Shown one piece after another: positions 25,303 through 33,804 of a DNA stretch of 64,000 bases. Made by a program: the position numbers and the translations under genes. The notes beneath the pieces are model-generated. The model was given only the letters and a program-made list of their open reading frames with translations, did no database searches and was not told where the DNA came from. Position 1 is the stretch's first letter, and every line of letters starts with the position of its first letter. The stretch lies in NCBI RefSeq assembly GCF_030380735.1, contig NZ_JAUDRZ010000026.1:186001-250000 (forward strand), read 5' to 3'. This stretch comes from Rhizobium sp. S152. GTDB taxonomy: Bacteria > Pseudomonadota > Alphaproteobacteria > Rhizobiales > Rhizobiaceae.

Positions 25303-27537
25303 ATGACCATTTCCAATACCCGCCCGATCACTCCAGACCTGATCGCCTCCCACGGCCTGAAGCCGGACGAATATCAGCGGATTCTGGACTTGATCGGCAG
25401 GGAGCCGACATTCACCGAACTCGGCATTTTCTCGGCCATGTGGAACGAGCACTGCTCCTACAAGTCCTCCAAGAAGTGGCTGCGCACGCTGCCCACAAAG
25501 GGTCCGCGCGTAATCCAGGGTCCGGGCGAGAACGCAGGTGTGGTCGATATCGATGACGGCGACGTCGTTGTCTTCAAGATGGAGAGCCACAACCACCCGT
25601 CCTATATCGAGCCCTACCAGGGTGCTGCGACCGGCGTCGGCGGCATTCTGCGCGATGTCTTCACGATGGGCGCCCGCCCGATCGCCGCCATGAACGCGTT
25701 GCGCTTCGGCGAGCCGGATCACCCGAAGACCCGCCATCTGGTCTCTGGCGTCGTCTCCGGCGTTGGCGGCTATGGCAATTCCTTCGGCGTACCGACCGTC
25801 GGCGGCGAAGTCGAGTTCGACGCGCGCTACAACGGCAACATCCTCGTCAACGCCTTTGCAGCCGGCTTGGCTAAGGCTGACGGCATCTTCCTCTCCGAAG
25901 CGAAGGGCGTAGGCCTTCCCGTCGTCTATCTCGGCGCCAAGACCGGCCGCGACGGCGTCGGTGGGGCGACCATGGCATCAGCGGAATTCGACGAATCCAT
26001 CGAAGAAAAGCGCCCGACCGTTCAGGTCGGCGACCCCTTCACGGAAAAGTGCCTGCTGGAAGCCTGCCTCGAACTGATGAAGACGGGCGCCGTCATCGCC
26101 ATCCAGGACATGGGTGCGGCCGGCCTCACCTGCTCGGCCGTCGAAATGGGCGCCAAGGGCGACCTCGGCATCCTGCTCGATCTCGATACCGTTCCGGTGC
26201 GCGAGGAGCAGATGACCGCCTATGAAATGATGCTGTCGGAAAGCCAGGAGCGCATGCTCATGGTGCTCGAGCCCTCCAAGGAAGAGGTCGCCAAGGCGAT
26301 TTTCGTCAAGTGGGGCCTCGACTTCGCGATCGTCGGCAAGACCACCGACGACCTGCGCTTCCGCGTCGTCCATCAGGGCGAGGAAGTCGCCGACCTGCCG
26401 ATCAAGGACCTTGGCGACCAGGCACCGGAATATGACCGTCCGTGGCGCGAATCCGACAAGCGCGCGGCCCTTCCGGCCAACCTCGTCGATGCGCCCGAGA
26501 ACTACGGTCAGGCACTCCTGCAACTGGTCGGCTCCGCCAACCAGTCGAGCCGCCGCTGGGTTTACGAACAGTACGACACGCTGATCCAGGGCAACTCATT
26601 GCAGTTGCCCGGCGGCGATGCCGGCGTCGTGCGTGTCGAGAACCACCCGACCAAGGCACTGGCCTTCTCCTCCGACGTCACGCCGCGCTATGTCGAGGCC
26701 GACCCGTTCGAAGGCGGCAAGCAGGCCGTGGCCGAGTGCTGGCGCAACATCACCGCGACCGGCGCCGAGCCTCTCGCAGCGACCGACAACCTCAACTTCG
26801 GCAACCCCGAAAAGCCCGAGATCATGGGCCAGCTGGTGCAGGCCGTGAAGGGCATCGGCGAAGCCTGCCGCGCGCTCGACTTCCCGATCGTTTCCGGCAA
26901 TGTGTCGCTCTACAACGAGACCAACGGCGTCGCGATCCTGCCGACCCCGACGATTGCGGGCGTCGGTCTGCTTCCCGACTGGAAGTCGATGGCCCGCATC
27001 GGCGGCGCCAAGCCGGGCGACAAGATCATCATGATCGGTACCGACGGCAGCCACCTCGGCTCCTCGATCTATCTGCGCGACATCCTTGGCAGCACCGATG
27101 GTCCGGCGCCCGAGGTCGATCTCTTCGCGGAACGCCGCAACGGCGACTTCGTCCGCTCGGCGATCCGCAACGGCCAGGTCACGGCCTGCCACGACATTTC
27201 GTCGGGCGGCCTCGCGCTGGCTCTGGCCGAAATGGCCATGGCGTCGGACAAGGGTCTCAAGGTCGATCTCAGCGAGGGCAAGGGTGCGCCGCATGCCCTG
27301 CTCTTCGGTGAAGACCAGGCCCGTTACGTGCTGACCGTTCCGGCCGACATCGCGAGCTTCGTCTGCGCCAATGCGGAAGGCGCCGGCATTCCGTTCCGTC
27401 GCCTCGGCACCGTCGAGGGTGACGCCCTTGTCATCGACGATCTGCTGTCGCTGCCGATTCAGCAATTGCGCCACGCCCATGAATCATGGTTCCCTGATTA
27501 CATGGAAGGCCGCGGCACGCTGGCTGCAGCGGAATAA
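25303..27537 (+). CDS. purL: Phosphoribosylformylglycinamidine synthase subunit PurL
   Basis: The large ATP-dependent subunit that makes FGAM from FGAR and ammonia. The 744-residue length is right for the small PurL type. Signatures: EHCSYKSSKKWLRTLPT, VVFKMESHNHPSYIEPYQGAATGVGGI, GVSGVGGYGNS region, QDMGAAGLTCSAVEMGAKG and CHDISSGGLALALAEMA. It starts MTISNTRPITPDLI. bolA follows 19 bases downstream, and purS, purQ are 3-4 kb upstream. Confidence 0.97.
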   Translation: MTISNTRPITPDLIASHGLKPDEYQRILDLIGREPTFTELGIFSAMWNEHCSYKSSKKWLRTLPTKGPRVIQGPGENAGVVDIDDGDVVVFKMESHNHPSYIEPYQGAATGVGGILRDVFTMGARPIAAMNALRFGEPDHPKTRHLVSGVVSGVGGYGNSFGVPTVGGEVEFDARYNGNILVNAFAAGLAKADGIFLSEAKGVGLPVVYLGAKTGRDGVGGATMASAEFDESIEEKRPTVQVGDPFTEKCLLEACLELMKTGAVIAIQDMGAAGLTCSAVEMGAKGDLGILLDLDTVPVREEQMTAYEMMLSESQERMLMVLEPSKEEVAKAIFVKWGLDFAIVGKTTDDLRFRVVHQGEEVADLPIKDLGDQAPEYDRPWRESDKRAALPANLVDAPENYGQALLQLVGSANQSSRRWVYEQYDTLIQGNSLQLPGGDAGVVRVENHPTKALAFSSDVTPRYVEADPFEGGKQAVAECWRNITATGAEPLAATDNLNFGNPEKPEIMGQLVQAVKGIGEACRALDFPIVSGNVSLYNETNGVAILPTPTIAGVGLLPDWKSMARIGGAKPGDKIIMIGTDGSHLGSSIYLRDILGSTDGPAPEVDLFAERRNGDFVRSAIRNGQVTACHDISSGGLALALAEMAMASDKGLKVDLSEGKGAPHALLFGEDQARYVLTVPADIASFVCANAEGAGIPFRRLGTVEGDALVIDDLLSLPIQQLRHAHESWFPDYMEGRGTLAAAE

Positions 27538-27556
27538 TGCGCAAGGAGTAACGATC

Positions 27557-27790
27557 ATGCCTATGAAACCCGGTGACATCGAAGACATGATCAAGGCCGG
27601 CATCCCCGGCGCGAAGGTGACCATCCGCGATCTCGCCGGCGACGGCGACCACTACGCCGCCGAAGTCGTCGCGGAAGCCTTTCGTGGCAAGAGCCGCGTA
27701 CAGCAGCACCAGATGGTCTATGAAGCGCTGAAGGGCAACATGGGCGGCGTCCTGCACGCCCTGGCGCTGCAGACATCGGCGCCGGACTGA
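27557..27790 (+). CDS. BolA family protein
   Basis: A 77-residue BolA/YrbA protein that pairs with monothiol glutaredoxins to bind a [2Fe-2S] cluster and assist iron sensing or cluster transfer. Pattern: IEDMIKAGIPGAKVTIRDLAGDGDHYAAEVVAEAFRGK (start and middle), then RVQQHQMVYEALKG with the ligand His. AAGGAG is placed 9 bases before ATG 27557. The partner grxD lies 2 kb downstream on the same strand, separated by a small protein gene and a hydrolase. A strong terminator follows at 27804. Confidence 0.92.
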   Translation: MPMKPGDIEDMIKAGIPGAKVTIRDLAGDGDHYAAEVVAEAFRGKSRVQQHQMVYEALKGNMGGVLHALALQTSAPD

Positions 27791-27803
27791 CCTGAGAGTA
27801 TCG

Positions 27804-27830
27804 ATGCCCGGCCGAAAGCCGGGCATTTTT
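27804..27830 (+). terminator. Rho-independent terminator after bolA
   Basis: A 9-bp stem ATGCCCGGC (27804-27812) / GCCGGGCAT (27818-27826) with loop CGAAA, running into a T tract to 27830. It closes the purL-bolA unit. Confidence 0.88.
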
Positions 27831-27832
27831 CT

Positions 27833-28133
27833 TGGCGGACAAAGCATTGTCTCCCCAAGCCGTCTGCCACGGAAGATTCTCCCAACGCTCGCCGGCTACC
27901 TATTTCAATTCGCTCAGAAACCTGTCAAAAGCTGGATCGGGTGCGACCGCCGTTATTCTAGAACGGGTTCGGGTGGCCGATTGACGTCACGCTGCTGTCA
28001 CGAGATCACGTGACCACCCAATTTTGGTCAGCCGTCGCCTCGAATGTTCCGTGACTGATCGATCCATCAATATAGACAGAATCGGTAAAGTAGATATTCA
28101 TGTATTAGTGCGCCGAGGGGGCTGCAGCGAGAC
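27833..28133. other. Gene-free stretch with two dyads
   Basis: No credible coding frame or RNA gene. It contains TGACGTCA (27982-27989) and, eight bases on, the inverted repeat GTCACG (27997-28002) / CGTGAC (28009-28014). Near the right end TATAGA at about 28071 could be a -10 for the small gene at 28134. Otherwise I see nothing. Confidence 0.45.
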
Positions 28134-28367
28134 ATGGACAATCTGCGCTATATTTTCGATTCTGTTTCTGAGAAGGCGATCTTCTATCAGAGCGGCGATT
28201 TCCTCTTTCCGATCGGCGGAAACAAGGCGGCGTACTGGATCGACGGCGAATATGTATTTCCCGTCGGTGCGCCCGAGATCGCCTTCTGGGTCATGGGCAA
28301 CGAACTGTTCCGCCATCTCGGCAACGGCGAACTGACGCGAGAACCGGTCTACTACATCGGCGACTGA
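28134..28367 (+). CDS. Small protein of about 17-residue repeats, possible 4-fold beta flower protein
   Basis: A 77-residue protein built from an imperfect repeat: AIFYQSGDFLFPIG, AYWIDGEYVFPVG, AFWVMGNELF and a final VYYIGD share an aromatic pair, a Gly-acidic turn and a second hydrophobic strand. This four-fold hairpin pattern recalls the 4-fold beta flower family, a name I know only from annotations; function unknown. The ribosome site is weak (GCGAG), but the repeat itself argues the frame is real. Its stop is 4 bases from the stop of the convergent hydrolase gene. Confidence 0.6.
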   Translation: MDNLRYIFDSVSEKAIFYQSGDFLFPIGGNKAAYWIDGEYVFPVGAPEIAFWVMGNELFRHLGNGELTREPVYYIGD

Positions 28368-28371
28368 CAGC

Positions 28372-29535
28372 TCAGCCGCCTTCAGACTCTCTCGGCATAT
28401 CCGCGTAACCCTGACGCGCGAATGCATGTCCGGAAATCGGGCCTGCGGTCAACAGCGTGAAATCGAACGACGCGCGCATATCGGGACCCAGCACATACTG
28501 CCGGTGAACCCGCAGAAAGTCCCGTCTGATCTTCTCATAGTGTGCGGCGTTCAGCATCTGCTTGACGCGAATGAAGATCATCGACGCCGGCCGGGCCTGC
28601 GGATATCCGCAGACGGCGACAACAGGCACCTTGTAGAAGTGGATGGCATCGGTCAGACACTGCACGTCGATCCACTCGACACTGTTGTTCCCGGCAATCA
28701 GTCCCACGCGCGACCGCAGCTGCGTTGCGGGTTGCAGCAAGGCGCACTGCAGGATTGCGGACCCCAGTGTCGCGAAAGCCACGCGCTTGCCATCGAACAT
28801 TGCAGGATTTCTTTCGAGCAGCATGCCCACGACATGCGCGGCAACCGTCGAGCCCATGCTGTGCGACGAGATCACATATTCGTCCGCCTCCTCAGCCAGC
28901 GCTTCCGCCGCCGCGGTGCAGCAGTGATCGAGCCATTCGTTGAAATCCGCACGGTTCAGGCGCCCCATGGCCACGGCCATCTCCCAGTCGGCGAAGAGGT
29001 GCAGCGTATAGAATCGGTCGGCGAAACGCAGGAATACGAATACGAAGAACGCGATGCCAAGCGGCACGCTCCAGAGGAAATGCGTCGGCGCAAGTCCCAG
29101 CCGCTCCGGAACGAGCGAGATCGTCATGATCAGCGACAGTCCCAGAATCATCATCAGAAATGGAAACAGGAAGAACAGGCCGAACCGCCATGCGTGCCGG
29201 AAGTAGCCGAACATTCCACGGTCGTAGATGATCCGCACGGCGCTGACGAAGCCGCCGAGGATTTGATTGGGCACGCTCTTGGCGCGCAGTGCCTTCACGA
29301 GCGCATCGTGGTCGAACATATGAACGCGGCTGACGGTTTCCCAGCCCTCACCCTTCGCGGCGACGTCGAACGTCTCGGGATAGCTCCCCGATGCGCCTTC
29401 AGCGACATTTGTGCTGAAGTTCCAGGCGGCGGCGCTTTGTTTCGCGGACCGTTCGTAGCGACGACGGTGGGCGGCGCCGTCGAGTGGCTCGAAGCCAGGG
29501 AAGTGAAGCACCACCCTCTTTGAAATGACTTGCAT
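28372..29535 (-). CDS. Membrane-anchored serine hydrolase-like protein, unknown function
   Basis: A 387-residue protein with two or three membrane segments near residues 115-185 (FGLFFLFPFLMMILGLSLIM, LWSVPLGIAFFVFVFLRF) between an N-terminal strand VVLHFPGFEPLDG and a C-terminal alpha/beta-hydrolase portion. ADEYVISSHSMGSTVAAHVV holds the nucleophile elbow SHSMGS. This suggests an esterase or lipase fold interrupted by a membrane hairpin. No characterised family recognised. ATG 29535 is chosen; the frame to 29670 has no conserved look. It is convergent with the repeat protein and divergent from grxD. Confidence 0.7.
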   Translation of the reverse strand: MQVISKRVVLHFPGFEPLDGAAHRRRYERSAKQSAAAWNFSTNVAEGASGSYPETFDVAAKGEGWETVSRVHMFDHDALVKALRAKSVPNQILGGFVSAVRIIYDRGMFGYFRHAWRFGLFFLFPFLMMILGLSLIMTISLVPERLGLAPTHFLWSVPLGIAFFVFVFLRFADRFYTLHLFADWEMAVAMGRLNRADFNEWLDHCCTAAAEALAEEADEYVISSHSMGSTVAAHVVGMLLERNPAMFDGKRVAFATLGSAILQCALLQPATQLRSRVGLIAGNNSVEWIDVQCLTDAIHFYKVPVVAVCGYPQARPASMIFIRVKQMLNAAHYEKIRRDFLRVHRQYVLGPDMRASFDFTLLTAGPISGHAFARQGYADMPRESEGG

Positions 29536-29831
29536 ATTATCTTTCTTGGCCGCGGTCGCGGCATAAGCGCTTGCCGCGCCGCAATCGACCAAGATTGTGG
29601 CGGAATGCGGGTAAACGGATGCAGCCGTGGCCCGCCGACAGCATTGTAACGAGAAAGGCACATGGGCCAATGCGTAGAAGGCGTAACGTTAGCGCAACAA
29701 TCATTTCCGGCCGGACCGCGGACATGGTCTTTTTTGTCGGCTGCCGCTGGAATTCCCCACGTCACATGCTATCTAAGCTTGACGATTGAAACGGCGGGCC
29801 TTGAACCCGCCTGTTGAAAGGAATAGGCGCC

Positions 29832-30167
29832 ATGAGCGGTATCAACGAATTCATCCAGAACGAGATCAACTCCAACGACGTCGTACTCTTCATGAAGGGC
29901 ACGCCGCAGTTCCCGCAGTGTGGTTTCTCGGGCCAGGTCGTTCAGATCCTGGATTACGTCGGCGTCGACTATAAGGGCATCAACGTGCTCGCCGATTCGG
30001 AAATCCGCCAGGGCATCAAGGACTTCTCGAACTGGCCGACCATTCCGCAGCTCTACATCAAGGGCGAATTCGTCGGCGGCTGCGATATCGTCAAGGAAAT
30101 GTTCCAGGCTGGCGAACTGCAGCAGCACCTGCAGGAAAACGGCATCACCGTTCGCGGCGCCGCCTGA
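29832..30167 (+). CDS. grxD: Monothiol glutaredoxin, Grx4 type
   Basis: A 111-residue CGFS glutaredoxin that binds a glutathione-ligated [2Fe-2S] cluster and passes it on, often with BolA. Motifs: VLFMKGTPQFPQCGFSG with the active Cys30, NWPTIPQLYIKGEFVGGCDI for glutathione binding. ATG 29832 is preceded by AAAGGAA. A hairpin GGCGGG (29793-29798) / CCCGCC (29806-29811) lies in the leader just before the ribosome site. bolA is 2 kb upstream. Confidence 0.95.
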   Translation: MSGINEFIQNEINSNDVVLFMKGTPQFPQCGFSGQVVQILDYVGVDYKGINVLADSEIRQGIKDFSNWPTIPQLYIKGEFVGGCDIVKEMFQAGELQQHLQENGITVRGAA

Positions 30168-30173
30168 TCGGTC

Positions 30174-30193
30174 ACCGGGCTACGCCCGGTTTC
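30174..30193 (+). terminator. Terminator-like hairpin after grxD
   Basis: ACCGGGC (30174-30180) pairs with GCCCGGT (30184-30190) over a three-base loop; only three T follow, so termination may be weak. Confidence 0.5.
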
Positions 30194-30261
30194 CAAAACT
30201 GATTTTCGAGTGCGAGGCGCTGTGCTGAACAGCGCCTTGACCTGTTTATGGGAATTTGATT

Positions 30262-31509
30262 GTGACAGATTCATCACAAGCCGTGTCCGCGGGCCGTCGA
30301 CCCATGGGCAAGGGCGAATTCATCGCATTGGCCGCCTTTCTTATGGCCGTGAATTCGCTGGCCATCGACATCATGCTGCCGGCGCTGCAGCAGATCGGCG
30401 CGAGCCTCAACGTCGAAAGCGAAAACCACCGCCAGTTCGTCGTCTCGACCTACCTCCTCGGCTTTGGCGTCGCCCAGCTTATCTACGGCCCGCTCTCCGA
30501 TCGCTTCGGTCGCCGCGTGCCATTGCTTGCCGGCATCGGTATCTATATCTGTTCCTCGCTTGGCAGCGCGCTGGTCCCCACCTTCGAGGGCCTGCTGATC
30601 CTGAGGTTTATCCAAGGTCTCGGCTCCGCGGCCACCCGCGTCATCACGATTTCCATCGTCCGCGACGTCTACGGCGGTCGCCAGATGGCCGAGGTCATGT
30701 CGCTGATCATGATGGTCTTCATGATCGTTCCCGTCATCGCGCCAGGCAGCGGCCAGATCATCATGCTGTTCGGCAGCTGGCACCTGATCTTCCTGTTCAT
30801 TGCCGTCATGGCCGCCATCATTGCCGGCTGGGCCTATATTCGCCTCCCCGAAACGCTGCGCCCGGAAAATACTCGCCCATTCACGGCGAAGTCTGTGCTT
30901 GGCGGCTTCAAGCTGGTTCTGACCAACCGTGTCGCGCTCTGCTACACGATCGCCAGCACCTTCATCTTCGGCTCGCTGTTCGGCTTCATCAATTCGGCGC
31001 AGCAGATCTATGTCGGGATCTACGACCTCGGGGTCTATTTTCCCTTCGCCTTTGCCGGCGTCGCCGTTTTCATGTCGATGTCGTCGTTCCTCAACTCGCG
31101 CCTCGTTGGAAAGTTCGGCATGCGCCGCCTGTCGCATGGCGCGTTGCTCGGCTTCATCACCATCAACACCATCTGGCTGCTGGCACTTGTGTTCGGGCCT
31201 CATCCGATGCCGTTCTTCCTCTTCATCGGCTTCTTCGGATTGGCGATGTTCCAGTTCGGCTGGATCGGCTCGAACTTCAATTCGCTCGCCATGGAACCGC
31301 TCGGCCACGTGGCAGGCACCGCCTCGTCTGTTCTCGGCTTCATGAGCACGGTCGGCGGCGCGCTGATCGGCGCCGGCATCGGCCAGGCTTTCAACGGCAC
31401 GGCTCTGCCGATGGTCGCGGGCTATTTCACCGTCTCCATCATTGGCCTCGTTTTTGTTCTGATCGCAGAAAAGGGCCAGCTTTTCCAACCGCATAATCCA
31501 GCCGTCTGA
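30262..31509 (+). CDS. Bcr/CflA family multidrug efflux MFS transporter
   Basis: A 415-residue, 12-helix drug:H+ antiporter of the Bcr/CflA family. Helix 1 is EFIALAAFLMAVNSLAIDIMLPALQQIG, the MFS loop motif is GPLSDRFGRRVPLL, and motif C is in MIVPVIAPGSGQII. The likely start is GTG 30262; TTG 30256 or ATG 30304 are options. The next gene is a paralogue on the same strand, 35 bases on. Substrates unknown; family members export bicyclomycin, chloramphenicol and similar compounds. Confidence 0.88.
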   Translation: MTDSSQAVSAGRRPMGKGEFIALAAFLMAVNSLAIDIMLPALQQIGASLNVESENHRQFVVSTYLLGFGVAQLIYGPLSDRFGRRVPLLAGIGIYICSSLGSALVPTFEGLLILRFIQGLGSAATRVITISIVRDVYGGRQMAEVMSLIMMVFMIVPVIAPGSGQIIMLFGSWHLIFLFIAVMAAIIAGWAYIRLPETLRPENTRPFTAKSVLGGFKLVLTNRVALCYTIASTFIFGSLFGFINSAQQIYVGIYDLGVYFPFAFAGVAVFMSMSSFLNSRLVGKFGMRRLSHGALLGFITINTIWLLALVFGPHPMPFFLFIGFFGLAMFQFGWIGSNFNSLAMEPLGHVAGTASSVLGFMSTVGGALIGAGIGQAFNGTALPMVAGYFTVSIIGLVFVLIAEKGQLFQPHNPAV

Positions 31510-31544
31510 CGACGGCGCCATAATCAGTTTTCAGGATTTCGTAA

Positions 31545-32825
31545 ATGACGCCGCCTCATAAACCGCATACCGAAAACCTGGGATCCCGCCGTATCGGCAT
31601 GGGATTCTTGGAGTTCGTCATTACCATCGCCATCATGACGGCCAGCATCGCCATGGCGATCGACAGCATGCTGCCCGCCCTGCCCGCCATGGGCCACGCG
31701 CTCGGTGTCGCGAACGCCAACGACGCCCAGTTGGTGATCGCTGTCTTCTTCCTCGGATTCGGCGTCTCGCAGATCATCTTCGGCAGCCTTTCGGACACGT
31801 TCGGCCGCCGCAACATCATGCTCGGCGGGCTGGCAGTCTACGTACTCGCCATGTTCGGCGCCGCCGCGACCGGGAGCTTCGAGATGCTGCTGCTCATGCG
31901 CTTCGTCCAGGGTCTTGGTGGCGCTGCGGTCCGCATCACCAGCATGGCCGTCGTTCGCGACTGCTTCGGTGGTCGTGAAATGGCGCGCGTCATGTCCTAT
32001 GTCATGATCGTCTTCATGATCGTGCCAATCGTCGCACCCTCCGTCGGACAGTTGATTATCACCTACGCCAACTGGCACTGGATCTTCATCCTGCTCGGCA
32101 TTGTCGGTGCCATCCTCTTTGTCTGGGCAGCGCTGCGCCTGAAGGAATCCCTGCCGAAGGAAGAACGGATCCCGCTTTCCTTCGGCAACGTCGCCGATGG
32201 CTTCAAGACGGTTCTGACCAACAGGATCACCTGCGGCTACATGATCGGCCTGACGATGTTCACCGCCGTTATCAGCGCCTATGTCATCTCCGTCCAGCAG
32301 GTGTTCGGCGAGGTCTTCGGTCTCGGCGACTGGCTGCCGATCGCTTTCGCGGCGACCGCAGGCGGCATCGCCGTCGCCAACTTCGCCAACGGCTTCTTCG
32401 TCCGCAAGTTCGGCATGCGCCGCATCTCCCACGTTGCGATGATCCTGTTCACGATCGTCGCGGCGATCGGCTTCCTGAAAGCGCTCGGCGGCACGCCGTC
32501 CTTCGCTTTTGCCTATGCGCTGTTCACGATCCTGCTGATGATGTTCGCTGTCATCGCCACCAACTTCACGGCGATCAGCCTGGAGCCGATGGGCAATCTC
32601 GCGGGCACCGCGACCTCGATCACCGGATTCGTCTCCACCACCTTCGGCGCCATCCTGGGCGGCGGTGTCGGCCAGCTGTTCAACGGCACGGTGCAGCCGC
32701 TTTTCGGCGGATTCGCGCTGTTCGGCCTGGTGAGCATCATCGCCACACTCTGGGCCGAGGGCGGCAAGCTCTTCACCCACCCGGGCGACGACCCGCAGCT
32801 CGATCCGGGTGCCGGCCACTTCTGA
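31545..32825 (+). CDS. Bcr/CflA family multidrug efflux MFS transporter (second copy)
   Basis: A 426-residue paralogue of the preceding gene with the same layout: helix 1 FVITIAIMTASIAMAIDSMLPALP, MFS loop GSLSDTFGRRNIML, and MIVPIVAPSVGQLI. Both share phrases such as the FKTVLTNR/FKLVLTNR loop and the KFGMRR loop, showing a tandem duplication followed by divergence. Function as for the family; the two may differ in substrate or form one efflux unit. A CCGGCGCC/GGCGCCGG hairpin (32844-32863) without a T tract follows. Confidence 0.88.
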   Translation: MTPPHKPHTENLGSRRIGMGFLEFVITIAIMTASIAMAIDSMLPALPAMGHALGVANANDAQLVIAVFFLGFGVSQIIFGSLSDTFGRRNIMLGGLAVYVLAMFGAAATGSFEMLLLMRFVQGLGGAAVRITSMAVVRDCFGGREMARVMSYVMIVFMIVPIVAPSVGQLIITYANWHWIFILLGIVGAILFVWAALRLKESLPKEERIPLSFGNVADGFKTVLTNRITCGYMIGLTMFTAVISAYVISVQQVFGEVFGLGDWLPIAFAATAGGIAVANFANGFFVRKFGMRRISHVAMILFTIVAAIGFLKALGGTPSFAFAYALFTILLMMFAVIATNFTAISLEPMGNLAGTATSITGFVSTTFGAILGGGVGQLFNGTVQPLFGGFALFGLVSIIATLWAEGGKLFTHPGDDPQLDPGAGHF

Positions 32826-32949
32826 TCATCGACAAAAAGCCATCCGGCGCCCTTTGGCGCCGGGTGCGATGCCTGCGATGGACGGCCGGCTGCCAAAGTC
32901 GTAATATGGCGATCTTCTGGAACTGGGAGAATTCCGGCGGGAGGGCGCC

Positions 32950-33780
32950 ATGCCTATATACATGGACCGGCATGAACTGACCGGCACGTCGGCAGCCGAC
33001 GTCGCCGAGGCGCATCTGAAGGATCTTGCCATTCAGGACCAGTACGGCGTCAAGTTCCTGACATACTGGTTCGACCAGCACCGGGGCACGGCCTTCTGCC
33101 TCGTCGATGCACCCGATATGGAAACCGCCCAATGCGTCCACCGCGACGCCCACGGTTTCGTCGCCACTGAGATCGTCGAAGTCTCGCTCTCCGCCGTTGA
33201 GGCCTTCCTCGGCCGCATTCATGACCCCGAAACAGGAATCGCCGCACTCGGAAAGACGCCGATCGCCGAGGCCGGCCACCGGGCGATCCTGTTCACCGAC
33301 ATCGTCGGCTCCACGGAAATGACGGCGCGCCTCGGCGACCGGATGGCGGCCGAGATGATCCGCGCCCATGATGCGATCGTGCGACGCTGCCTTGGCCAAT
33401 GCGACGGCCGCGAGATCAAGCACACAGGCGACGGCATAATGGCAACCTTCGCGGAGACCGCGTCCGCCGTCGACTGCGCCATCACGATCCAGCGCGAGTT
33501 CGAACGCCACAATGCCGGCAATCCCGAGCAGATCCATATCCGCATCGGTCTCGATTGCGGCGAGCCGGTCGAGGACAGCAACGATCTGTTCGGCTCCACG
33601 GTGCAACTCGCCGCACGGCTGTGCGCGGTTTCGCCGAAGGACCAGATCCTGGTTTCGGAAAACGTCTTCCGCGAATACGGCTCCGCCCCCATCTTCGGGA
33701 ACGCCACCCGGCAGCAACTCAAGGGCTTCGCAAACCCGGTGCTGGCATTCCAATGCGATTGGACAGCGACGGCAGGCTAG
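32950..33780 (+). CDS. DUF4242 - class III adenylate/guanylate cyclase fusion
   Basis: A 276-residue fusion. Residues 1-~88 match DUF4242 (YMDRHELTGTSAADVAEAHLKD, FCLVDAPDMETAQCVHRDAHG), a small ferredoxin-like fold known in a nickel-binding protein. Residues ~108-270 are a class III cyclase domain: metal ligands Asp117 (FTDIVGST) and Asp161 (HTGDGIMATF), substrate Lys157, Arg223 in LAARLC. The usual transition-state Asn of VNxAAR is Gln219 here. It probably makes cAMP, with DUF4242 as regulator; activity is uncertain because of Gln219. Cytosolic, no membrane segment. Confidence 0.85.
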   Translation: MPIYMDRHELTGTSAADVAEAHLKDLAIQDQYGVKFLTYWFDQHRGTAFCLVDAPDMETAQCVHRDAHGFVATEIVEVSLSAVEAFLGRIHDPETGIAALGKTPIAEAGHRAILFTDIVGSTEMTARLGDRMAAEMIRAHDAIVRRCLGQCDGREIKHTGDGIMATFAETASAVDCAITIQREFERHNAGNPEQIHIRIGLDCGEPVEDSNDLFGSTVQLAARLCAVSPKDQILVSENVFREYGSAPIFGNATRQQLKGFANPVLAFQCDWTATAG

Positions 33781-33804
33781 CGGCCGCCGCTCTTCCTGTC
33801 CCGC

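Noticed and set aside
27833..28133. tRNA-like GGTTCGG segment in the bolA-downstream gap
   Set aside because: No acceptor or anticodon stems can be drawn around it.
31524..32819. 431-residue open frame opposite the second Bcr/CflA gene
   Set aside because: Low-complexity charged sequence; shadow of a membrane protein gene.
32844..32863. Hairpin CCGGCGCC/GGCGCCGG after the second efflux gene
   Set aside because: Perfect stem but no T tract on either strand adjacent to it; not called a terminator.
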